Shown one piece after another: positions 50,819-59,327 of a DNA stretch of 64,000 nucleotides. Position numbers and translations under genes: made by a program. The stretch comes from Candidatus Villigracilis vicinus (GTDB lineage Bacteria > Chloroflexota > Anaerolineae > Anaerolineales > Villigracilaceae). Every line of letters begins with the position of its first letter. Positions within the stretch are counted from its first letter, which is position 1. The notes under the pieces were generated by a model. It did no database searches, was not told the DNA's origin, and saw only the letters and a list, made by a program, of their open reading frames with translations. Location: the NCBI GenBank assembly GCA_016721315.1, contig JADKIL010000005.1:186001-250000 (forward strand), given 5' to 3'.

Positions 50819-51049
50819 TTAAAACAACCCACGAAAGAAAAGCAGCAAACCAACAAGCGCCAGCGGAATCCCCACGATCGCACCAATCAGCGTCAGACTG
50901 ACGATAATACCGACCATGAAAAATACCACCCCAAGCACCATCGCCACAAAACGCCCGGTCATTTCAACGATAACCGCCAGCAGCTTCCAAAGCGCGGCAA
51001 AGGGCCACAAATACCAGGGGATAGGATGTTTCTGAGTTGTAGGTGTCAT
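50819..51049 (-). CDS. Small two-helix membrane protein
   Basis: A 76-residue protein with an N-terminal polar part and two hydrophobic segments (LLAVIVEMTGRFVAMVLGVVFF region and IGAIVGIPLALVGLLLFF). The start at 51049 has GGAGG at good spacing; the ATG five codons upstream overlaps that ribosome site. Similar small proteins are often annotated as hypothetical membrane proteins; no function seen. Confidence 0.6.
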   Translation of the reverse strand: MTPTTQKHPIPWYLWPFAALWKLLAVIVEMTGRFVAMVLGVVFFMVGIIVSLTLIGAIVGIPLALVGLLLFFRGLF

Positions 51050-51160
51050 AAGAAGAGCCTCCATTCTTCATATACGTGAATTTCCAAAAAACGATGCTGG
51101 ATGAAAAATACTTAAGTACCACTGCATAAATCCCAAAGACAGGACTATAATCGCCAAACT

Positions 51161-51970
51161 ATGCCTACAAAAACCACCAAATCAAAGAAATCTGAACCTG
51201 CCGTGTTCGAGGTTGAACAGGAAACCCCCGTTGAAGAATCGGAAAACGCGGAAGAGTTCATCACTTTCAAGCGCAGCCATTTTTACTCGGTGCTGGTCGT
51301 GCTCGCTTTCGCCGTCGGTCTATTACTGGGATACGTGTTATGGGGACGCGGCACAACAACTGTCACCGTTGCGGCGGAACCGTCGACCCAACCTTCGGGC
51401 GAGGTGGCAGAAGTACCGATCACACCTCAGCCACAGTTCACCCGCTACGACATCCCCACCGAAGGCTACCCCAGCCTCGGACCGGATGATGCGCCGATCA
51501 CCGTCGTAGAATTCAGCGACTTCCAATGCCCATTCTGTCGCCGTTTCCACGAGCAGACCTATCAAGCCCTGCTGGATGCCTACCCCGGACAGATCCGCTT
51601 CGTATATCGCAACCTGCCGCTCACATCCATCCACCCCGATGCAATGCCCTCCGCGATCGCATCGCTCTGTGCCAACGACCAGAATGTGTATTGGGACTAT
51701 CACAGCAAACTTTTTAGTAGCGAAACCCTGACACGCGACACCTTCATCCAATACGCCACAGACTTGAACATCAATGTGGATGAATTCACAGCCTGTCTCG
51801 ACAGCGGAAAACACGACGAGAATATCGCCAACGACATGAATTTCGCGCTCGACCTCGGCGTACAATCCACCCCCACTTTCTTCGTCAATGGCTTGGCCAT
51901 CGTTGGTGCCCAGCCGCTCTCCGCCTTCCAGCAGATCATCGACATGGAATTGGCAGGCGAGATCCCGTAA
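51161..51970 (+). CDS. DsbA-like disulfide oxidoreductase, membrane-anchored
   Basis: A 269-residue protein: basic and acidic cytoplasmic N-terminus, one membrane helix (FYSVLVVLAFAVGLLLGYVLW, about 46-66), a linker, and a DsbA/BdbD-type thioredoxin domain with EFSDFQCPFCRRFHEQ (CPFC), the helical insert, and the cis-Pro loop QSTPTFFVNG. It should introduce or exchange disulfides outside the cell. TATAAT ten bases before the ATG suggests a leaderless mRNA. Confidence 0.87.
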   Translation: MPTKTTKSKKSEPAVFEVEQETPVEESENAEEFITFKRSHFYSVLVVLAFAVGLLLGYVLWGRGTTTVTVAAEPSTQPSGEVAEVPITPQPQFTRYDIPTEGYPSLGPDDAPITVVEFSDFQCPFCRRFHEQTYQALLDAYPGQIRFVYRNLPLTSIHPDAMPSAIASLCANDQNVYWDYHSKLFSSETLTRDTFIQYATDLNINVDEFTACLDSGKHDENIANDMNFALDLGVQSTPTFFVNGLAIVGAQPLSAFQQIIDMELAGEIP

Positions 51971-51997
51971 ACGGTAAAATGCCAAAATAAAACAAGG

Positions 51998-52028
51998 AAC
52001 GGCGGACGATATCGTCCGCCGTTTTTCT
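51998..52028. terminator. Terminator after the DsbA-like gene
   Basis: AACGGCGGACGAT followed directly by its complement ATCGTCCGCCGTT and TTTC; 13-bp palindrome with a T-run. Confidence 0.85.
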
Positions 52029-52099
52029 TAAAACTCTACGCCTATTTTTATCCGGGTGGTAAGATACATGTAATAAATTTAACCTTCAGAGAGAATGCC

Positions 52100-52765
52100 A
52101 TGAAACGTTTTATTGCAATTGCGGGAAACATCGGTGTTGGAAAATCCACACTCGTCAAAATGCTTTGTGATCAAATGAGCTGGGATCCGTTCTATGAGCC
52201 GGTAACAGAGAACCCATATTTAGCTGATTTCTACAATAACATGACTGCCTGGTCGTTCCATTCGCAGGTCTTCTTCCTCACGCATCGACTGCGCTCGCAC
52301 CTCAACCTTGCCTCGCATCCCAATTCGGTGATCCAGGACCGCAGCGTATATGAAGATGCGGAGATCTTCGCCCACAACCTTTACCAACAGGGCAATATGA
52401 CCGACCGCGATTATCAGACCTATCGCGATCTGTATGAGACCGCCGTGCAGTTCCTGCCTCCGCCCGACCTCGTCATCTACCTGCGCGCCTCAGTGGATAC
52501 GCTCATGAACCGCATCAGCAATCGTGGACGTGACTATGAACGCACCATCAGCCCTGAATATTTACAAAACCTGAATGACCTCTACGAAGGTTGGATCGAG
52601 AACTTCACTCTCTGCCCTGTGCTTGCCGTCCCTGCCGATGACTTGGACTACGTCGCTCATAACGGACACCTGCGATTGATCGTCTCAAAGATCGAAGCGA
52701 AGTTGACCGGCAAAGAAGAAGTCGTTTTCGAACCGGAAGAAGTGGCACGAGCAGCGGAAGACTAA
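52100..52765 (+). CDS. Deoxynucleoside kinase (dAK/dGK family)
   Basis: A 221-residue kinase phosphorylating deoxyadenosine, deoxyguanosine or deoxycytidine for dNTP salvage. P-loop GNIGVGKSTLVKML (about 8-21), acidic EPVTENPYLADFY, QDRSVYEDAEIF (the DRS motif), and a lid NRGRDYERTI. GAGAG precedes the start. A second family member of a different subtype is at 57147. Confidence 0.88.
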   Translation: MKRFIAIAGNIGVGKSTLVKMLCDQMSWDPFYEPVTENPYLADFYNNMTAWSFHSQVFFLTHRLRSHLNLASHPNSVIQDRSVYEDAEIFAHNLYQQGNMTDRDYQTYRDLYETAVQFLPPPDLVIYLRASVDTLMNRISNRGRDYERTISPEYLQNLNDLYEGWIENFTLCPVLAVPADDLDYVAHNGHLRLIVSKIEAKLTGKEEVVFEPEEVARAAED

Positions 52766-52781
52766 GGGACAAGAGATAAGA

Positions 52782-52830
52782 AATGAAAAACGAGTTGTGA
52801 AGATCGCTTCACAACTCGTTTTTCATTACT
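52782..52830. terminator. Long bidirectional terminator
   Basis: A perfect 21-bp stem (52782-52802 with 52807-52827) around a four-base loop, with A- and T-runs built in, between converging kinase and pyrB genes. Confidence 0.9.
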
Positions 52831-52841
52831 CGTCCCTGCTC

Positions 52842-53822
52842 TTACGCCTTCCCCAACACCATCGCCAACAGAGCCATACGCACATACAAGCCATATTCCA
52901 TCTGGCGGAAGTACGCAGCTCGGGGGTCATCATCAAAGTCAGTGGAAATCTCGCCCACACGCGGCAATGGATGCATAACCGCCATCTCCTGCTTTGCCGC
53001 TTTCATGATCTCGGGGTCGATCACATAGGCGCCCTTCACTGTTTCATAGTCAGCCGGGTCTTCGAAGCGTTCCTTCTGCACGCGGGTCACATACAGGATG
53101 TCAGTTTCGGGTAGCACTTTTTCCAACGAAGAGAATTCCGCCTGTGGCACGCCTTTTGCGCCGACTTCTTCCATCACTTCTTTGGGCATCTTCAAAATAT
53201 CCGGTGAGACGTAGTTCAACTTGATATTGCTGAATTGCGAAAGAAGCCGCGCAAGCGAGTGGACGGTACGCCCATACTTCAAGTCACCAAGCATGGTCAC
53301 GGTGAGATTATCGAGGCGACCGAGTTCTTCCATGATGGTGAAAGCATCCAGCAAGGCTTGAGTAGGATGTTCCCCCACACCATCACCGGCATTGATGATC
53401 GGTTTTTTGGCAGCCTTTGCAGCAATGGCAGCTGAACCGGTCTCGGGATGGCGCAGCACGATCACATCGGCGTAACATTCCAGGGTACGAATGGTATCGG
53501 GCAGACTCTCTCCTTTCGACACGGACGAATACTTCACTTCACTAATCGGAATGACAGAGCCACCGAGGCGTTCCATTGCCGCTGTGAATGAAGATGATGT
53601 ACGAGTGGACGGTTCATAGAAAAGATTGGCAAGGATCTTCCCTTTGAGCAAGTCGAAGGTCCCGACGCGTTCAACCATGCCGCGCATTTCATGCGCCACA
53701 CCGAAGACGTACTCAAGGTCAGTACGGGTAAATTGTTTGACGGACAAAATGTCCTTGCCGTACCACTCGGCATTCTTATTTTCGCCGAAAGGCAAATGGG
53801 GGTTGGTGGAAGTTGTTGGCAT
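52842..53822 (-). CDS. pyrB: Aspartate carbamoyltransferase catalytic subunit
   Basis: First committed step of pyrimidine synthesis. 326 residues: [10 protein letters not shown] (carbamoyl-phosphate loop, near 75), [40 protein letters not shown] and [14 protein letters not shown] precedes the start. No pyrI or attenuator was seen; no other pyr gene adjoins it. Confidence 0.94.
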   Translation of the reverse strand: MPTTSTNPHLPFGENKNAEWYGKDILSVKQFTRTDLEYVFGVAHEMRGMVERVGTFDLLKGKILANLFYEPSTRTSSSFTAAMERLGGSVIPISEVKYSSVSKGESLPDTIRTLECYADVIVLRHPETGSAAIAAKAAKKPIINAGDGVGEHPTQALLDAFTIMEELGRLDNLTVTMLGDLKYGRTVHSLARLLSQFSNIKLNYVSPDILKMPKEVMEEVGAKGVPQAEFSSLEKVLPETDILYVTRVQKERFEDPADYETVKGAYVIDPEIMKAAKQEMAVMHPLPRVGEISTDFDDDPRAAYFRQMEYGLYVRMALLAMVLGKA

Positions 53823-53883
53823 TTATTATTCTCCTGGTCTCTTGATTGGAATTTAAAATTTCAAATATTGTTATTTCGCTTTA

Positions 53884-54753
53884 TTACTCGCTTCCGATTT
53901 TCATATCCACAAGCACTTTTTGGATATCAGACAAATACCCTTCGCATGAATTGAGTGGCGACAGGAATTGATTACACACTTCCAAAAAGACACGTTCGCC
54001 TTCAGCTTGTTGACCAAGCAAATACATGGCATATAGATAATTGATCAATTCAAATTCACTGATATCCGACCCTTCACGCGCAGACCTTAATGCGGCATCT
54101 GCTTCTATTTGTATTAAATCAGGGTATTGATCTGTTACAGCAAAAAATTCCTGTCCGTTATAGGCATATATTTTTTGCGGAGCCAATCCGCGTGTTGCCC
54201 CTGCCCCACCAACAGCAAAATGAAAGTCGTAGTCCTGGGTAATGATCTCAAGACGACCATCATTATTTAAATCTGTATATTCGTCCACATAATAAACACC
54301 AAGATTAGCGAAAACCCTGTATTCATCAGCGACAGAATCATAATCCAACACCCGAAGATCACTCGAACAATAAGCCCCACAGAAGATGAATTCAAGCACA
54401 TACTCCGTCTCGCCATCATTATCAATATCACCAATCCATTGTGTAACAACATCACCGGCATTATCGGAAAAATCAAAAGTTTCTGGCAATTTCTGTGTTG
54501 TTGCATCTTGATTCCACCATGCCCTGCCCGTATCATGTCCTAATGGCACATGGTATACCTTGCCATTCCGCACAATCTCAAAGGTATACATAAGAACGCC
54601 ATACGGTTCGGATGTAGCTGTGATGGTGACTTCCGGTGAGACAGGGGTATGGCTGATAGCCGTCGCAACTTCATCTATGGGCTCGACAGTGACTGGTGCG
54701 CTACATGAAATCGCAATAACAATCACAAGAAAAGACCAGAACAACTTCTTCAT
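53884..54753 (-). CDS. Hypothetical lipoprotein with Asp-rich calcium-like repeats
   Basis: A 289-residue exported lipoprotein; signal with IAISC near residue 17. Two stretches, GDIDNDGETEYVLEF and TDLNNDGRLEIITQ, resemble FG-GAP/VCBS calcium-binding loops of beta-propellers. A helical C-terminus follows. Its start abuts the stop of the EamA gene, with the ribosome site inside that gene's end. Function unknown. Confidence 0.6.
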   Translation of the reverse strand: MKKLFWSFLVIVIAISCSAPVTVEPIDEVATAISHTPVSPEVTITATSEPYGVLMYTFEIVRNGKVYHVPLGHDTGRAWWNQDATTQKLPETFDFSDNAGDVVTQWIGDIDNDGETEYVLEFIFCGAYCSSDLRVLDYDSVADEYRVFANLGVYYVDEYTDLNNDGRLEIITQDYDFHFAVGGAGATRGLAPQKIYAYNGQEFFAVTDQYPDLIQIEADAALRSAREGSDISEFELINYLYAMYLLGQQAEGERVFLEVCNQFLSPLNSCEGYLSDIQKVLVDMKIGSE

Positions 54754-55800
54754 TTAATGATCTTCCTCATGCCCATGCCGATGATGGATATCTGGCATGT
54801 GGTCGTGGTCATGTTCTTCCTGCGGATGTTCATGCTCATGCGAATGGACTTCCTTCGAATCACTATGTCCGTGCATGCCGTCGTTGTGGTTATGACTATG
54901 CTCATGGACAATAGCGGTATGAGCATGCGTGTGAGTATGGTCTTCATTGATCAATAACAATGCGCCGCCAATCATCAATATCGCAGCAATGATGAAAAAG
55001 AAGGATGGAAATTCTCCGAACATGAGGATCGAGAGCAGCACACCTGCCAGCGGAGCCGTGCCATACAAGGCACTGGTACGGGCTGCGCCAAGTCCGCGCA
55101 TGGAACGGATAAAAAGAAAGGTGCTCAAGCCATAACTCAGAAAACCCAGCAGCATTGTGCCAAGAATGGTCGTAAGTGAAGGAAAGGGATTACCAAGCGC
55201 CCAAGCCAAAAGGAAGGAGAACGACCCAGCGATGAGTCCCTTCCATGCCACGATGACGAGCGGGTCTTTGCCCGAGATATTGCGCGTGAAGTTATTGTCC
55301 ACGCCCCAGAGCACACAGGCAAGGATGACTCCCAGAGCGCCAAGTGATAACCCCAGCCCACCCGAAAAATCAGTGGAGAGGAAAATACTTGCGAGTGTAA
55401 TGCCAAGGATCGCCATCCATGCGCGGCGGCTAATGGCTTCTTTGAAGAACAATAGGGCGATGAACGTCGTCCCTACGCCTTCGAAGTTAAGCAGCAATGA
55501 AGCCGTTGAGGCAGGCGTATTTTGCAAGCTCACCATCAAGATGATGGGCGCCAGAATCCCACCTGAGATGATCGCGCCTGCCAGCCAGGGAATATCCTCA
55601 CGCGTGATGCCCGCCTCGGTCCCTTTGCGCTGAGTCAGTTTGGTCAACGCAATGCCAGTTCCGCTGCCAAGATATAAGAACGATGCGAGAAAGACCGGCG
55701 CGATATCCCCAAGCAATAGTTTTGCAACCGGCGCACTCGCACCAAAGAACACAGCGGCAAGCAGAGCTTGCAGAATATACACAAGGTTTTTTGATTTCAT
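54754..55800 (-). CDS. EamA/DMT family transporter with His-rich C-terminal tail
   Basis: A 348-residue drug/metabolite transporter with ten helices in two EamA repeats (about 5-140 and 150-285). After the last helix a tail of about 60 residues contains some 22 His, in alternating HTHTHAH, HEHSHNH and HDHDH patterns. Such tails bind Ni, Co or Zn in metal transporters and chaperones; this suggests metal sensing or metal export, otherwise unusual for EamA proteins. No ribosome site is clear. Confidence 0.8.
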   Translation of the reverse strand: MKSKNLVYILQALLAAVFFGASAPVAKLLLGDIAPVFLASFLYLGSGTGIALTKLTQRKGTEAGITREDIPWLAGAIISGGILAPIILMVSLQNTPASTASLLLNFEGVGTTFIALLFFKEAISRRAWMAILGITLASIFLSTDFSGGLGLSLGALGVILACVLWGVDNNFTRNISGKDPLVIVAWKGLIAGSFSFLLAWALGNPFPSLTTILGTMLLGFLSYGLSTFLFIRSMRGLGAARTSALYGTAPLAGVLLSILMFGEFPSFFFIIAAILMIGGALLLINEDHTHTHAHTAIVHEHSHNHNDGMHGHSDSKEVHSHEHEHPQEEHDHDHMPDIHHRHGHEEDH

Positions 55801-55862
55801 GGGTTTATCACTACCATTAGCTTAAGTTTTGCATCGGTAAAGTTGTGCATGGCTACTCCGTT

Positions 55863-55974
55863 TGTCATGCTGAGCGATAGCGACACATGCACCGCTTTGC
55901 GGATGCAGTGCGGTGAGCATCTCTACGATTATCCCAGAGACCCTTCGCTCCGCTCAGGGTGACATGCTAAACAT
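55863..55974. repeat. Dispersed TGTCATGCTGAGCGA... / ...CGCTCAGGGTGACA repeat
   Basis: Begins TGTCATGCTGAGCGATAG and ends CTTCGCTCCGCTCAGGGTGACA; the ends are inverted with mismatches. It matches the common GTCATGCTGAGCGAAG-type intergenic repeat of many genomes. No coding capacity. Confidence 0.7.
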
Positions 55975-55982
55975 ATTAAGAA

Positions 55983-56012
55983 AAAAGCCTGACAATTAAT
56001 TGTCAGGCTTTT
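55983..56012. terminator. Palindromic terminator
   Basis: AAAAGCCTGACAATT followed by its exact complement; A- and T-runs at both ends allow function in either direction. It lies downstream of the nucleotidyltransferase gene. Confidence 0.85.
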
Positions 56013-56111
56013 GAGAACGATGAAAGAAAACGAAGAATGCGCCCGGTCGGGACTTTTCAAATAAGTGGCGCAAGGGATTTTCTCGGAACATCGCCGCGAT
56101 TATACCCGTAA

Positions 56112-57137
56112 TTAGAAACCTGTCGATGGGTCGGCATCCAGTCCATTGGCTGTGGCAATCTCTTCGAACATGATCTCGATCTCGTCGAGGAAGTGATCCA
56201 GCCCTTCCACACGTTCGGCGAAGCCATCACCAAGCAGACCCAACTCTGCAGCAGCAGATTGCCAGAAATTGAGATGATCGCCGCTTAATACAGCGGCAGA
56301 TAAGGTCCAGGTATGCAGAACAGGCCAGAGCGCGGAAAGAGGCGTTTCTCCATCCAGCAGGGCTTTATTGGCTTTCTCATAATAATTCAGGCGTGCGGGG
56401 TGAATCCGTACATCCACACCGGGAGTTTCGGCGGCGAGCTTGAAGGCATGCTTCCAATCGTTGAGCCAGCCTTTGACCTTCTCCGCATCAACATTCGTTG
56501 CGCCAAGCAAGCCATAGACCGTCGCGACGGCAGTGGGTTTGTTTGCAGCCTCGGCGCGGACGGGAAAATCGAGCAACAGGCGGCGCTCCCAAATGGGCGG
56601 ACCACTCAGCTCGGCGATGGCATTGACCGCATGAAAAAGTGACTTCATGTATTTTCGAACTTGTTTCGGACCCACTTCCCCATCATGCTCGGAGATGTCC
56701 ATCCAGTTGCCGCGCCCATGATTGAGGAGTGTGCGGCAACGTTGTAACATCAGTGGCGGCTGTTCAAACTCGAAACCTGCGCGCAGACTGGCTTGTACGA
56801 AGTCGAAAAATTTTTCGCGTTCATACAAAAGAACGGGGTCATACATTTCAAAGCCAAGCCACGGGTCGGCTCGTAACTCGCGCGGTGACTTGAATTCATC
56901 TTTTGCACGGCGAGAAATATCAATATGAAAATCAGGTGTAAGTTTGATGAACTCGCGCGTTTTCATCGGCGTAGTCTTGTGGACGAAAACAATGTCAATG
57001 TCAGCAGTTCCGCCGAGCATGGGTTCACCACGCAGAGAACCGGTCAGATACGCTGCAACAATATCAGGGTCGTTATACGCCCGCTCTTGAACGGTCTCTT
57101 TGGCAATACGTAAAAGGGATTCTCTTGTAACGCGCAT
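56112..57137 (-). CDS. Nucleotidyltransferase-fold protein
   Basis: A 341-residue protein. Near residues 32-52 TGSLRGEPMLGGTADIDIVF gives the GS...DxD signature of the polymerase-beta nucleotidyltransferase fold, followed by a helical C-terminal domain. The Gly-Ser to DxD spacing is longer than usual. GGTGAC precedes the start. Encoded nine bases after a deoxynucleoside kinase, perhaps one transcript. Substrate unknown. Confidence 0.7.
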   Translation of the reverse strand: MRVTRESLLRIAKETVQERAYNDPDIVAAYLTGSLRGEPMLGGTADIDIVFVHKTTPMKTREFIKLTPDFHIDISRRAKDEFKSPRELRADPWLGFEMYDPVLLYEREKFFDFVQASLRAGFEFEQPPLMLQRCRTLLNHGRGNWMDISEHDGEVGPKQVRKYMKSLFHAVNAIAELSGPPIWERRLLLDFPVRAEAANKPTAVATVYGLLGATNVDAEKVKGWLNDWKHAFKLAAETPGVDVRIHPARLNYYEKANKALLDGETPLSALWPVLHTWTLSAAVLSGDHLNFWQSAAAELGLLGDGFAERVEGLDHFLDEIEIMFEEIATANGLDADPSTGF

Positions 57138-57146
57138 GTCACCTGC

Positions 57147-57782
57147 TTATTTCATTGGCAGAGCTGGTTGATATGGCGCCAGCCCCAGGGCTTCACGGAT
57201 GCGATTTTCGATCAACTTGATATGCTCCGCGTTATGGATGATGTTCAGTTCATTGCTGTCAATTTTTAAAATAGGTGTATGGTCAAGCGGCTTCGAAAAA
57301 AATTCTTCATACGCCACATTCAACTCGTCGATATAACTGCGTTCCATTTGGCGTTCATACGACCGATCGCGAAAAGCGATGCGCTGCATGAGCGTATCCG
57401 TAGTCGCTTGCAAATACACCAGCAGGTCGGGCTTGGGAATCTTTTCACCAAGCGCTTCATGAACCTTGCCATACATTTCAAGCTCATCGCCCTTGAGGTT
57501 GATGCCTGCAAACAAAGCATCCTTCGCAAAGGTGTAATCGGCGATCAGGCTTTTGCCAGCAGCAAGAATGTTCGGCACATTGTTATTCTGTTGGCGGTAG
57601 CGGCTGAGCAAAAAGAAGATCTGGGTCTGAAAGGCGTAGCGGGCGCGGTCGCCGTAAAAATCGGAGAGGAAGGGATTCTCTTCGAATACTTCCAACAACA
57701 CGTCTGCTTCAAAGGCTGGCTGCAAGAGGCGGGCGAGCGTGGTTTTGCCCACACCGATCACGCCCTCAATGGCAATATACAT
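57147..57782 (-). CDS. Deoxynucleoside kinase, second type
   Basis: A 211-residue kinase with P-loop GVIGVGKTTLARLL (about 7-20), EVFEENPFLSDFY, ADYTFAKDALFA in place of the DRS motif of the other copy, and a lid RDRSYERQM. The DYxFxKD form suggests deoxyguanosine-type specificity. GGGAG precedes the ATG chosen; a longer frame begins at 57821. Confidence 0.85.
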   Translation of the reverse strand: MYIAIEGVIGVGKTTLARLLQPAFEADVLLEVFEENPFLSDFYGDRARYAFQTQIFFLLSRYRQQNNNVPNILAAGKSLIADYTFAKDALFAGINLKGDELEMYGKVHEALGEKIPKPDLLVYLQATTDTLMQRIAFRDRSYERQMERSYIDELNVAYEEFFSKPLDHTPILKIDSNELNIIHNAEHIKLIENRIREALGLAPYQPALPMK

Positions 57783-57877
57783 GAACAATTTCTCCCGAAT
57801 GAGATAAACGAAGGATACCATAATTTGATGATGAAGGCAGAATGCAGAAAGCAGAATGAAGATTGTATAATGGACGC

Positions 57878-58879
57878 ATGACCAAGATCTGCATTACGCC
57901 ATTCGTTCAAGGCACTGGGGGCATGGCGTCCTTCCGTTTGAAATTCGAGCAGGGATTACGCGCCCGCGGCATTGACGTGACTCACGATCTGGATGAAAAG
58001 TCTGACGCGGTGCTCGTCATCGCAGGCACGCGCTTCTTACTGGACCTGAACCGGGCACGGCGACGAGGCATTCGCGTCGTCCAAAGGTTGGACGGCGTCA
58101 ACTGGGTGCAGCGCGTGAAATGGTCGGGCATCAAATACAGCGTCCGTGCTGAGTATGGCAATGTAATGCTGGCAACCATCCGCAATCACTTTGCAGACAG
58201 GGCCATTTACCAAAGTCAGTTCATTCGCAAATGGTGGGAAGACTGGTACGGCGTTGCCAAAGCGCCAGCTTCGGTCATCATCAACGGCGTGGACCTAAAT
58301 GCTTACACGCATAAAGGCGAGCATGAACGCCCCACAGACAAATATCGTATGCTTTTACTCGAAGGCAGCCTCGCCCGCGGATTAAACTCTGGGCTATTCC
58401 ATGCTGTCAGCGTAGCCGAAAAAATGTCTGCGAAATATCCGATGGAAGTTGTTGTCGCAGGTGTAGTGGATGAAGCTACACAACAAAAGCTACAAAGCAA
58501 AGTTCCTGTTAAATTTCTTGGCACCGTCCCACGAGCGGATATTCCCAAACTCGCCCGCTCTTCTCATTTCATGTACTGCGCCGAGGTCAACCCGCCCTGC
58601 CCCAACTCGGTCATTGAAGCATTGGCTTGCGGATTACCCGTCATCGGCTTCGACAGCGGCTCGCTCAAAGAGTTGGTCACTGATGATGCAGGTTGTATCG
58701 TCCCATACGGTGCAAACCCGTGGAAGTTGGAAACGCCGGATATTGACGCGTTGGCATCGTCAGCGGGAGAGATGCTTGAGAAACAGAGTCAATTCCGGGC
58801 GGCGGCGCGGAGGCGGGCTGAATCCGCTTTCGGGTTGGATGGAATGGTGGATGAATATTTGAAGGTTTTGTTAGGGTAA
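57878..58879 (+). CDS. Glycosyltransferase family 4-like protein
   Basis: A 333-residue GT-B transferase. N-terminal GTGGMASFRLKFEQGLRARG with the Gly-rich donor-side loop and C-terminal APSxxE-like region CPNSVIEALACGLPVIGFDS with the catalytic Glu. The C-terminal half VPVKFLGTVPRADIPKLARS is the usual nucleotide-sugar binding part. TATAAT lies six bases before the ATG, so the mRNA may be leaderless. Acts probably in surface polysaccharide synthesis with the gene at 59317. Confidence 0.83.
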   Translation: MTKICITPFVQGTGGMASFRLKFEQGLRARGIDVTHDLDEKSDAVLVIAGTRFLLDLNRARRRGIRVVQRLDGVNWVQRVKWSGIKYSVRAEYGNVMLATIRNHFADRAIYQSQFIRKWWEDWYGVAKAPASVIINGVDLNAYTHKGEHERPTDKYRMLLLEGSLARGLNSGLFHAVSVAEKMSAKYPMEVVVAGVVDEATQQKLQSKVPVKFLGTVPRADIPKLARSSHFMYCAEVNPPCPNSVIEALACGLPVIGFDSGSLKELVTDDAGCIVPYGANPWKLETPDIDALASSAGEMLEKQSQFRAAARRRAESAFGLDGMVDEYLKVLLG

Positions 58880-58907
58880 TTGGTAATTAGAGATTGGAGA
58901 GTTGAGC

Positions 58908-59327
58908 ATGGATAACGAAGTTCATGAGTTTTTGTTGAAACATTTGCAAGGCATTATGACCAATGATATTGCGTCGTATCATGAAACCACTTCCGAAGAC
59001 CTAACCTTGTATGAGTGGTGGGTCACGCCGCATCGGTTGGATGGGTTGCCCTTTCATGAATTCATGATGAACTCAAACGCAGAGCGCGGCGCAGTTTTTG
59101 GTGCGGAAGAAACGGGCAAAACAAGATTTGATCTTTCGAATTTATTGATTCAGCGCTATGGAGACACTGCAATCGCAAGTTATACATTGCTGATCAGTAC
59201 GGCACTGGGAACAGGAGTGCAGGTTGCAGCGCACAATGAAAGCCGTGTGATGGTGAAACTGAACGGGGATTGGAAAGTGGTGCACGTACACAAGTCGCCA
59301 GCGTATTCCGCCTCTCATGTTGGGTAA
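58908..59327 (+). CDS. SnoaL/DUF4440-like small protein
   Basis: A 139-residue cone-shaped (NTF2-like) fold protein: helical start, then LTLYEWWVTPHRLDGLPFHE and the closing strands VMVKLNGDWKVVHVHKSP, as in CaMKII-association/SnoaL proteins. GGAGAG precedes the start. Its end overlaps the following glycosyltransferase by 11 bases. Function unknown. Confidence 0.7.
   Translation: MDNEVHEFLLKHLQGIMTNDIASYHETTSEDLTLYEWWVTPHRLDGLPFHEFMMNSNAERGAVFGAEETGKTRFDLSNLLIQRYGDTAIASYTLLISTALGTGVQVAAHNESRVMVKLNGDWKVVHVHKSPAYSASHVG

Larger units (their letters stand above)
55801..56111. other. Intergenic region with repeat and terminator
   Basis: 311 bases between two minus-strand genes. It holds a dispersed repeat (55863-55974) and a terminator (55983-56012); the rest (56013-56111) has no open frame, promoter or RNA gene that I can support. 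Confidence 0.6.
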
